From the NCBI GenBank assembly GCA_934047225.1, contig OW203988.1, positions 2,604,001 through 2,668,000 on the forward strand: a stretch of DNA of 64,000 nucleotides, read 5' to 3'. A model generated the notes under the pieces. That model made no database searches. It saw only the letters and a program-made list of their open reading frames with translations, and was not told the origin of the DNA. Source of the DNA: Ypsolopha sequella (lineage: Eukaryota; Arthropoda; Insecta; Lepidoptera; Ypsolophidae). Shown here piece by piece: positions 45,501 through 57,500 of the stretch. Position numbers and translations under genes: made by a program. Position 1 is the first letter of the stretch. Each line of letters starts with the position of its first letter.

Positions 45501-48500
45501 TAGAAATTATTTCTTCCTCTTTCCCTCGACTCATGTCCAAAAACTCTTCGCAACATTTGACACGCCTTTCCATGTCAAATGCAGTCAACATTCTAGGGAC
45601 CCAACGTGCACTAACCTTGGACATGTTCAAATGCTCATGAATTATTTCATTGACTCGCTCTTTACTGACGCCCACATCTCTAGCTATCTCCCACTGCTTC
45701 ACTCGTCGGTCCTCTAATATAATTTTTTTCACCCTGGCTACATTTTCATCGGTGACGGCCGAAACTGGTCTTCCGCTACGAGGATCATCTTCGAGGCTCT
45801 CAAAACCTAATTTAAACTGCCTTGACCAAAACTTTATAACAAATTCGGAAGAACACGAACTGCCAAACACACGTAACATACGCTGTCTGATCTCCGAAGG
45901 CGTATTCCCTTCTTTAGTCAAAAACTTAATCACCGCACGCTGCTCGATTTTATCCATTTTCACTTTCTCTACCGACATGTTCGAAACAATTGTAGGAGAC
46001 AAATAAACGTGATGCAATAAACAAATGAATGTAATACATTTTGAAAATAGAATAACAAACGAATATAAATCCATACCAGCCAGCATTATTTTTGTATATA
46101 TTTCTGACCAAGGAGATTACATATCAGCCGCCCTACGTATGCATTTTTGACATAATATATTCTTTTGTATTTTAGACTAAGTAGTTTCTTGAATTTTTAC
46201 TTCGCTGTCATGAGTTATTTAATCAATGCAACAGATTAGCGATTTCAGGAAAAAAAATATTTCGACACACTCAAAAGTTTGTTTTACCAGATCCTTTACT
46301 TTTGATTATATTAATACCGCGTATGTTTACGGGCATATTTGTTGTTTGCTCATACTTATGTCGTAACAAAATGTATGTAAGTTTTATCCGTCTCATTTAT
46401 AATATTACCTTAATACTTTGTATCTAATAAAACTTAATTGTTTGTTCATACTACAAAGCTTCTAATTTGTGTACAGTAAACGGAGGCTGGTCCGACTGGA
46501 GCCCCTGGGTGCCGTGTCGATGTGGGACGCAGTTCGGGGGGAAGCGGCGGACGCGCACCTGCAACAATCCAGCTCCAGCCAATGGCGGAGCACCGTGTAG
46601 GGGACAGGGGGCACAAAGGAGTGATGATTGTCTGCAGTGTCCAAATGGTCAGTGTTATTTCAAACAACATACTTTATTGATCCTATGGTCTAGCTAGTGG
46701 TTCAACTACTCAGTTAAACTGAAGTTCATGGTTGTAAATTCCGTATATAGTAGGGGCACATTTGTGTTCGGTCTGCGTGCTTCGAATGGCACGTTAAACT
46801 GAGGTTCCTCCGTATCTGTGTCCGAGGTACGGCAGTAGGGTGATGTGTGCTGTGGTGTAATAATCATCGGTGTCGAGAGTGGACTATGACTTGCCTTTTA
46901 CTTGTTCATTCTTGGGAACACCTCTACCTCCTCCTTAGTACTTACGTAGTAGTAAACATTCAGTTCTGCTTGAATCAGTCCCGTAACGAATAATTTATTT
47001 GTATCTGCTTCGGTGCTTCCTGTTGTGATGGTATACCCCTGCTTTTCCCCCCCCTGTATGTTGTGTCGGTAGGTATGATGTGAAAGTCTAGTGCAATAAT
47101 AGCAATTGAACAACTACGATCATCTGAGAAACAACGAGATTATGTTCTATTTATCGTGTTAAAATCTAAACTCATGATGGGACAATAATATGTGTATATG
47201 TATATATCTATATATATATCCATATACCTGTGCGAATGTCCTATATTTATAATTTGTGATTTATCAAATATCAGCATCCCCTTTATCCAATCCAGACAGA
47301 TTTGACTCCGTATCCCTCTGAGCACAGAGACATCAATAAAACTACCTGGAATCTTCTCAGGATATCTAGGTTACAAAATAACATAGGTTACCTGTAAATA
47401 TCTCCAGATTTCGAGAGCACAGAGTAGCTAAATGAATTACCTGGAATAACCCCATAGAGAGTGCTATGCGTTGACCCAACATAAAATGTACCTTTTTGTG
47501 TATTTAACCTTTTATATCGTCGAAATCAATTTGCTTTGATTGAATTGTATTAGCTGATCCTTTCGTTGTCGAATACACAGACTTTTGTGTGTATGAATAA
47601 CTTTTACCCCCCTTTATGAATGCATTCAGTAATCAGTTTGATAAATATGAGCGGCCGCTCTGATCAGCTAATCAATAAGGTTTTAATTAAGGTACAATGA
47701 TATGTTAGGAACAGCACGCTGGCTTGAATTAAAGGATATACTATACTATTGAGTCCCGTTTTTCGGTGACTCAATTTGCCAATAAAACTCGTCACCCACT
47801 GTTCAACGAGTGCATAAACAACTCGGTTTATGATATTAAACATTTAAAGTGGCAAGCAATACGAACCAAAATGGCTACGTTTATGTTTCATTAAATGAGT
47901 ATAAAGTGATAATTAATCAAGTTATGATTCAGTATGCAAAGTTTGTCCAGTTAGGTATTAGAGTAGGACCTGTCTAAGTATTCTGTCTACTTTTATTTGA
48001 ATCTCAGCTAGGAAAATCTCTAGATGTAGAGTTACTTGATTACGAAAAATAAAGTATACTAAATTCTTTATTCCTACATGGGTAAAGGAAAAATAATAAA
48101 TGCACAAAATCAGGATAAATGAAATATTTATTCCTTGAAAAATAATATGTTTTAAGGCGCAGAATTGGGATGTTTGGCGCTTTATTTTGTAATCGGTTTG
48201 ACTACACAGCTTGAAACTACTAATCTGATAATTTAATAAAACATGTTTGGAACCTTTTCCTAAATTTTAGTATGCAAATCAACCAATCAATACTAATCAA
48301 ACACTATGGAAAAGGTTTCCACTGAACAGAAATATAATAATTACTACCAATATCTTTAATATAATAGTAGCAAATTTAACTAGATATAATTAGTAAAAAA
48401 TGAAATGAAATGAAGGTTTTGTTAGATTTGTACAATAAAATCAAACAACAAGCTACCTTCGTCAATTTCGGTCTGAATTCTGTCTCTCCGCGTATAACGC

Positions 48501-51500
48501 TCGGAACGACACAGTGACCGTATTAAACCCAATTCCTCGCCTTAAATTTGAATCTACGTTAGTCGAAACTCTTTGACTATTTAAACCGGTCTTAACGATC
48601 ACTAAAGATGCGATAAAACGGCTTCACGGCGTTCCTAGGCCCAAACAAATCTATAAAAGAGGAGAACGTCTTGTGAAATGCAACAACCTCTTTTGGCCAT
48701 CAAATTACCTAAATTATACAACACACACACATACGTATAAAATGTTAATTTCCAACCAATCCGGAAAACTATCTCAATACAAAGAATAACACATAAAGAA
48801 ATTTAAAAGAAGGAAAAAACAAAAAAGAACACACACAATTTGTGAGAGTACGCAATTTTTGCTATTAATTGTTTTATTTTTAGATATTAACTTGGACACT
48901 CTGTCAACTGTCTAAATGTTAAATATCCTTGCGTACTCCAACAGACAATACAAATATACAAAACAATTACCGACAAAATTACAATATTGTGGAATTTTAT
49001 TTTATAAAATTTTACCCTTCCTTTGCTCGAAAAAATGGTCCAATCTCTCTTAAATGATGCTATGACGCCATTTAACTTCAATATTAATTTTAATAGATAA
49101 AATTATCCCACCACAATATTGACCTTCGATCGATATTATAAAAGAAACTTAGCTTGTCATTGATCCCTCGAACAGATAGCTTTTACAGCTACAATTTATA
49201 AACTTTATTTATTTAATCGAACTTCACATTTCTGATTTCACATTAAAGATTTATGATCTCTTTCTCTGCGTCCATCTGACCAATTTCTTCCGCGTACAAA
49301 ATTCGAATGCCTCATCAAACTCTCGTTCTCCCAATTTTAAAACTAAATTTTGACAAAACAAAAAAACTTATAATCTAATTACTCTATTTCCACTTTTATC
49401 ACTGCACAAATAATGTCCAATTTAGTTTGGCACAGAACCAAATGCAACACTCAAACACATCTTCGTGCCTGTGACGTCACGTTCTCTTGATCTCTGATTG
49501 GACGGTGAACGACCGCGAAGTTGTCTCGCGCGTTGACCATTCCCGCCAAACCACGAGCCGTTGTCCACTGCAGTTAACGAAAGGCCTAGGTTTTCATATC
49601 CCAAAACCTAGCCCCTACGAAATAAATAGCTCCATCACCTCGACCTGACCTTTGCCTGCATCTCTTCCTAAAGTCCTTGTTTGTTGGCAATTAGCCTTTC
49701 TGAAACACACGTTTTCACAAGTACAGTATCCGTTGAGCATAAATTATACCTTTTTAAGATGTCGTCTATAAGGTTGCATTTTGCATGAATAACAATGAAT
49801 GTCGTTTACGTCTCTACTCGAATTCGTTTCCTAGGTTTTTTTTCCTTTGCTTCACATCTGTATTGCATAACTCTATTTGCTGCAGACGTCTATTACCCCA
49901 TTCTAAGAAAGCATTGACTATCTTTACAGAACGTGTCGAATTACTTAAGCGGATGCGAGAAAAAAAATATATGATTGACAAAACCAACCCCCTGTTGTGC
50001 GGGTATTAAATTTATGACTTCGTTCTTAAGAATAGCAAAGTCTCTCAGAAGTGGACCACCACACTGTTTCGTCTTACCCTTGTCAGAATTCTGCCTAAAA
50101 ACAAAGATCTTTTTCAGATTTGTCCAAAGAGCATGACCCACGTCTGAAAATTGTAAATTCTTGAAAATTTTCCGATTTTCCGTTCATATTTTGCAGCTGG
50201 GAATAGTATGATCAAATTGTTTACCCCCTCCCAGGAGGAGTATGGTCAAACTGGGCTGCTTGGTCGAGCTGCAACAAGGATTGTCTGCGCATACGCCGGA
50301 GGTCTTGTACAGGCACTTGCTCCGGCCCCGCTCTGCAGCATGCTGCTTGTGTTGATGGACTCTGCATCGCTAGATCACGTAAGTAGAATGGATAGGGCAT
50401 AAACCATCTTTGTTAATCCTGCTGTATGATGGCTACTTTATTATAAGTTTTTTCTTTTTGCACCAATATTTTTGGAAAGGGACAGCCTGCAGCAATTTCT
50501 TCTGGGTATGTGTTCACGTGAAATAGTAACCCAATTTTGTTTTTAGGCTTTATAATTTAACCTTGCATGACGTCGAATTTGTTTTTAGACTCCCCTTAAT
50601 TTTGTTAGTTAATAATATCTTAATTTACTGTTTTGAGTACCATCAAGTAAACTTTTTTCTACCATCACCACTTACCAGTGGAGCTAGCTTGGACTGTCAA
50701 AACGACGCGCGATACATTCCGCCCAACGCTCCCTAATCACGCTTTAACAGATTTAAAATGTCAAAATCGATACATGAGGTGACTTTTACTAATACAGCCA
50801 AATTCATACTGGAGATTCGGTTAATGGTGAAGACCAAAGTTCAATGACTTTTTTTTGCAAGATATGAAATCTATTGTTTGTGCCCCTGTGCTTGTACAAT
50901 CCCGAGTCAGTGAGTATAGTCGTGGTCGTCGTCGTATACATAAGATCTTAGCTCTTGTCGGTGTAGTCACCAAGTCTCCCGAGGCTTGGTGAGCAACATT
51001 GTAAGGAAACCAGAAATAAGTATAAACTGGCTTTTCCAAAAATCAGACTCGCCAAAGTGAGTACCTCTTTCGTAGGACATGGTATAAGATTTTACAATAA
51101 ACTTCCAAAAGAGGTCCTTACTTTGTCAGAGAATAAGTTTAAACAGTATATTAAGCAGGGCCTACTGAAAAAGGCATATTATAAAATAAATGAATATTTG
51201 GATGATGGTGAAGCATGGTGTTATAGTGATACTGATTTTGATGATAGTAGGTAATAATTTAATTAATTAATATAATTTCCTAACTTTTGATTCCTCTTAA
51301 GAGTTAACATTAATTAATTACAGACTGTAAAAGGAAATAGACTGTATGAGACAGGTAGGCAAAGATATATATGTTTTTCTTTTTTCATTAACCTGAATTC
51401 CTGCTGTCTTGTATTTTCTTATCCCTTGGTTAAAGTAGATATAAGTAATTCAATGTATAGTTTAAGTTTATGTTAAAAAAAAGACATGATCTTGCCAAGT

Positions 51501-54500
51501 TTCTTGCCCGTTCTTCTTAGCAAGACTAATCGAATGGGCGGAGGTAGGCATGTATTTATATACGTAACCTATTACTATGTAGTATATAGGATGGGATTTG
51601 GTCGGCCGCCTGGATTCGTGTTGGGGGCTCGGTTGGTGATCATTGAACCTTGTTCCTGGTCCCTGGCCGGGTCTCCGGTATGGGTTCGGGCGGTTGATTG
51701 GATTTCACCTTGTATAATAATATTTTACCTATAATTTTAATTGTATATATATTGCTACATAAATTAAATAAACATTTAATCTAAGTAGTTCATGTACATT
51801 TATTATTTTATTACATATATTTTTATAAGATTAAAATTTGACTTGTGAAACGTGTATTATATATACCTACTTTGCAAAATAAACTTTTTGAATTTTGAAT
51901 TTTGAATTTAGATCTCTCCATTGAGTTTTGTTCATTGCCAACTCCTTCAACGAAAGATGAATTCTTCAAGGAGTATATGAAACCAAAATCTTACTTTGTG
52001 TTTTTTCACAGAAAGTAAACCTTCGTTACTGGTCACAAAGAAAGTCTTTAGTATGAATTTGACTGTATAAGTCACCATAAATAGCGCGTCAGTTCATAAT
52101 AACGTGTCCGTAAAGCTGGTTTTAAAGGATAAGACCCATTACAAGTACTCAATTAGTTTCTTATGTTCCTATAGAATACCATCGGCGAATGCCATTGATT
52201 AAAGCCATTCAAACCGCTCAGTGTAAACTCGCACATCTTGTCAGTGGGGCTACCATGAATGTTGTACAAACAAGTAAACCGTGTGACAAGTATATAATAA
52301 AAGGTGTTCTTTGACAAGCTAGTAGCACAGTGAAGGTGCTAATTTCACAGGGAAACAAAATTACTTTGAAGGTGTTTATTTACCTTAAAATTATCAGCTG
52401 CACAGTAGACATCTATAACTCTCATGACGCTAATTATATCTTAGTCGTGGGTAATTTTTTTTTTCCTTCATTAAAGTGACGGTAACGACAGGTGGATTTA
52501 CAAAAATGTATTTGTTTTTTGTATTTTACGTTTCAATGCCACCAAAAGTAGATATCATCACGGATTCTGGAAAAGAAAACGGTATTTTATCAGACGAGGG
52601 TACAACCACTGGCTATTACTAGGTTTTTTCTATACTAAGTTTTATTTTATGTAGATACATCGGTAACAAGATTTAAATTCCTTAAAATGATTTTAAACCT
52701 CTATAGTCCAGTGGTGCGAAAGTCTCGATTACTAATCTCGTAGATTCAAATCCCGTAGGGACGCGTATGTGTTCGGTCTGCGTGCTTCAGATTATATTTG
52801 TGCCCAAAGTAAAGCGATAGGGCTCACCACCCACCACGCGGTGTGGGGCGTGATAATGGGTAAAGAAACGTGGGTATAAAAGTGTGGACTTGTATTTCAC
52901 AGTCCATATTCGGAAACACTTCTGCAACTTCCTCGAAGATTCATGTTGTTCATGTATTTTAAACAGAGAGGTGCCCTCACTCTTCTGCTACAATGTCAGT
53001 AAATCACAACCTAATTTACCATTTTTCCTGTTTAGCATCAAACCAATACAATACGGCACTGCTAGTCGGTATCGGAGTAGGTGTGGCGATGCTGGGTGCA
53101 GCCACCGTGTTGTGTGTGTGCTGTTGGTATAGAGGCGCCAGGAGACCAGGGTATACCATGGCTAATACCGGTAAGTATATAATACAACACATCGGAGTGG
53201 GTGTGCTGTGTGTTCTGTTGGCACAGGGGCGCCAGGGGACCAGGGCATACCATACCTAATATAATACTCCTTAGTAGTAAACAAATAAAACACATCAGAG
53301 TGGGTGTGCTGTGTGTGTGTGTTGTTGGCACAGGGGCGTCAGGAGACTAGAGTATGCCATGGCTAAACTGGTAAGTAATAAACAAATACAACACATGAGA
53401 GTGGGTGTGCTGTGTGTGTGCTGTTGGTACAGGGGCGCCAGGAGACCAGGGTATACCATGGCTAAACTGGTAAGTAGTAAACAAATACAACACATGAGAG
53501 TGGGTGTGCTGTGTGTGTGCTGTTGGTACAGGGGCGCCAGGAGACCAGGGTATACCATGGCTAAACTGGTAAGTAGTAAACAAATACAACACATGAGAGT
53601 GGGTGTGCTGTGTGTGTGCTGTTGGTACAGGGGCGCCAGGAGACCAGGGTATACCATGGCTAAACTGGTAAGTAGTAAACAAATACAACACATGAGAGTG
53701 GGTGTGCTGTGTGTGTGCTGTTGGTACAGGGGCGCCAGGAGACCAGGGTATACCATGGCTAAACTGGTAAGTAATAAACAAATACAACACATGAGAGTGG
53801 GTGTGCTGTGTGTGTGCTGTTGGTAGAGGGGCGCCAGGAGACCAGGGTATAACATGGCTAAACTGGTAAGTAGTAAACAAATACAATACATGAGAGTGGA
53901 TGTGCTGTGTGTGTGCTGTTGGTAGAGGGGCACCAGGAGACCAGGGTATACCATGGCTAAACTGGTAAGTAGTAAACAAATACAACACATGAGAGTGGGT
54001 GTGCTGTGTGGTGCTGTTGGTACAGGGGCGCCAGGAGACCAGGGTATACAATGGCTAAACTGGTAAGTAGTAAACAAATACAACACATCAGAGTGGGTGT
54101 GCTGTGTATGTGCTGTTGGCACAGGGGCGTCAGGTAACCAGGGTATAACATGGATAATACTGTTAAAAAGAAAACAAATACAGACATCTAAAAGGGTGTG
54201 TCGATGCTGGGTGAAGCCGCCATCCTGTGTATGCGCTGTTGGCACAAAGACAACTGTTTTTTCTTTTTTTTTTTAACACACTTTTTCCTTAATGTTATAT
54301 TTACCGCTTTGTTTGTGATTTTGTATGTATGTGTTATTTTCCTCGTGTTGGTGGTATCTTAAAATAAAGTGCTTTTCTTTCTTTTTTTTTTTTTTTTTTC
54401 TTACAAAGGGGAAGCCTGGCTGTGTCGCAGAGGTGTCATAAATGATGTTTAAAGACTTACTACATATTTGACCCCCCTCTGTTACACAGTCAGGCTTTAG

Positions 54501-57500
54501 AGAACACCAGAAAAAAAGGGTAAAATCATCGATGAAATGAAATTTTGATAAAAACATTTTGGTCATTAATGAGGGGTGTCTAACGAAAATTGTTTTTAAA
54601 CAGATTAAACCTTTATCAACGGAACTCTTAGTATGACGCAGGTATACACTTTACAGACTTTTACTTGTTTATCATTTTTTATAAAGCTTGTACCTACAAT
54701 TTAAAAACCTTCCAACTGTAGAGTTGATTTCACGTTTCACAAGATCTTTCTTTTCCTAATTCCTCTGGAACACCAAAGATGGATCTTTTTCGTAAAATCT
54801 GTTTTCATGTCCAGGTATTCCAAAGACTTACAATAGCAGTGGTCGCGACAAGCCTGCGCCAGATTTAACGAGGTCTTGCAACGAGTACTGGATGTCAGGT
54901 TCTGACAATCATTATGACATGCCCCATGTTAGAGACAGGTAAGACTTTTACGAGAAGATTCATTGCTTTTAGTGAGAAGTGAGAAAAAGGACAATCTTAA
55001 GTGTAAAATTACAAAACAGACTATGACAACGTATAAGTTATAAATCGTATTAGTATAAAATATAGCAACGGTAGCTCAGTAGGTAGGAGGACAATCTCTC
55101 AAATTTTGAGACATGGCTTTAAATCCTGCCCGGTCGAGCATGCACTAATGAGTTTCTTAGAGTTTGTTTGCTTAGCATTTGTATACTTGCCACTTGGCAA
55201 AATAAAATCATGCATGCTCTAAAAACTGTGTCGAAAGATAAGGCTCACTCCTAACTTACCAGGACGAAAAAGTCGGTAATAAAAAGTGACTGTACGAATG
55301 TTGACTTTTAAATTGACAGTCCAGACTCGGAAAAATATTTAAGTTCCATCCCTATATATCGTGATGATAAATAATCTTTGTTTAAAATTGTTGTAAAAAG
55401 TATGTGTTTGTTTTAAAATAAATAATAGTAATAAAGATGGATGTTTAGTGCTTTGGACAAATGCAGAGAATGAAGATATGAACGAAGAGTTAGAGCCAGT
55501 GCCTATACTGTTAAGGATGTATGTAGGTCCTGGATGGAGATGCACCTAAAGAATTTACGAGTATGTCCAGCAAATTACCGACAAACAAACGAAAGACCAA
55601 AGCTCGACTGATGAGGGAGCAAAAAATATCTTTCTGACGTTTACGGTTTGTGCCTCTAAGATAGAAAGCATAAACCATCAATTTAGGTCAATTCATTTTA
55701 CAGTTCAGTTGAAAACCAAATTAGCACTAAAGTCCCGCTTTTGTTTCTCATAAAGATGATAGTTAGAGCCTGGTACAGTTTCAATAATTAAATACCATTA
55801 TCATTTCATTAGCAACAGTTGTTACGGCAGCCGTTATAGGTAAGAGAATACAGTGAAGCAGTAAAAAAAGCAACAGTTTTCTAAAGCGTGAGAAATTCAG
55901 ACAAAAGTAGTTTTATTAGTAAAAGTAGGCAAAGCTTTTCTGAGGTTGTTTCGAGAGTCAACTTGCATGTCACTAATTTGAACGTTTGCACCGTTTTAGT
56001 TGTGCTTATAACACTTGCAGCGGTGCAATTATCTGTCATGTTGACAGCTCTTAAGCCAATCACAGCAAGATTTATTATCATAACTGCATTGGTAGAGCTG
56101 CTGCTGGGCTCAACTGTGGAGGTACCACCATCTTACTTGGAGACCCCCTCGAAGTAATTTGGGAGAGAGTAACAGGACAGCTCACAGGCAAAAAACCAGG
56201 ACGCCCACCATACCTGGGACCGATGCATGGCAGTATATCAATCCCTAATAGCCGGGCCTTATATGGTGATGGGCAATGACGTCACTGGTGCGAGGGTTCC
56301 GACACCACGCTCACCAACCCGCCTGCCCAGCGTATGTGAGTATGGGCAATTCTTCCAGGATGACCGCTGGGAGTGGCAAAGTCCTGAAAAGGCTTATGTC
56401 CAGCAGTGGACAAACTAGGCTAATGGATGGATGGATAGATGAACTGCATTGAACCGTCGAATGATAAAAACATGGAAGACGCATTTCTAACAAAGTGTAA
56501 TTCAAAAATGGCACCAGAGACTGAAAAGGGCCAGAGGCTCATAATTGGTTCGTACGATTGTCATGCGACACAAGGGCCGCCGTGATTGGCTGACTCAAAG
56601 GCACAGTGGGGCTGTTGCCATATTTATCGTTTATCGTGGGTTAATTTTTAAGCTCTAATCAGACTTGCATGTTTTTTTCGTTCACTGAATTGAACTCAAG
56701 GTTTGTGTTCTAATGGTGATCAGTACTCATCATCTTAGCTCATGACCTAATGTAATCAAGATCAAGTTTCAAAGTATGAAATTTGAAATCCATTGTTATG
56801 AAGAAAGCACATGCAATTTCCCTATATATTTTCTACTTAATCTGCTCTGCCCAACCGGTTTCGCTGTAACAGCGTTATCAATACATACAAATGCACATAC
56901 TTGCAACTTGACGAATACCTAGCAATTTAAACATTTATTTTTTTATTAAAGCCCTTGATAATGCTGTCATAGTAAAAGAGAGTATATTAGGCTATAGGTT
57001 AGAGGCAGAGTAGATTATCTAGAAAATTTGTGGTCGATAATAAGTTTTTCTTCATAACAATGTATGATAAGTTTCACCAAGTGCACGACAATCACAACAA
57101 TCAACTTCCAGAAGATAAACATCATTGTGCTCCTTAGTTACTCGTCTCCATTTGGCAACAAAAGTAACTCCAGGCAGCCATCATGTGGAGGCAGTAACCA
57201 CTATGAGATGAAGCCATACAGTCCATCCGGGGATTCTGCCTCCAGCTGTTGTACTTATAGTAAGTATATTAAATCAATCAAACGTGGTAAAATTACTATG
57301 TTTCTGATGTCAAAATATTGAATAACTACCTCTTGATGCCAACCCAATCTAAAAACCTGGGCATCCGCTTCAGCTGCGACATTATGCTGAGCGGAGACCA
57401 TTTTGGTATTAAATGTTCCTATACTCATTGTTATAGCTAGTTATTAAGTTTTAAGTTTCGATACCAAATAAACATTTTATAAACATACAATTTACTCTCA

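Larger units (their letters stand above)
43244..46476 (+). other. unc-5 intron 4
   Basis: Holds a MITE-like hairpin element (43504-43761) and a mariner in the opposite orientation (44844-46137). The remaining DNA is AT-rich with no extra exon visible. Confidence 0.7.
46648..50234 (+). other. unc-5 intron 5
   Basis: Contains a SINE copy (46735-46935), a promoter-like GC-richer stretch (49430-49575) and a short inverted repeat at 48255-48320 (GGAACCTTTTCC facing GGAAAAGGTTTCC). The remainder is AT-rich with no exon recognised. Confidence 0.6.
54939..57137 (+). other. unc-5 intron 8
   Basis: Contains a SINE (55065-55345) and a retroelement 3' end (56085-56445). ORFs at 55339-55545, 55881-56081 and 55888-56157 overlap one another on both strands with no domain. 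No further exon seen. Confidence 0.6.

Noticed and set aside
45271..46086. Transposase start at 46086
   Set aside because: The extra 36 residues are hydrophobic and unlike the conserved mariner N-terminus; the ATG at 45978 fits the family length.
50208..50402. EEYGQTGLLG frame as the coding frame of unc-5 exon 6
   Set aside because: The other frame gives a textbook TSP1 repeat with WxxWxxW and matches splice phase on both sides.
53311..53826. 171-codon frame with 33-residue repeats
   Set aside because: Frame of the 99-bp minisatellite. It has no start or splice context of its own, and minus-strand frames (up to 316 codons) are open for the same reason.
56227..56418. Small host gene encoding a Trp-rich peptide
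   Set aside because: It is the 3' end of a dispersed retroelement with a GGAT tail that also occurs at 41,416-41,732 and 22,230-22,385.
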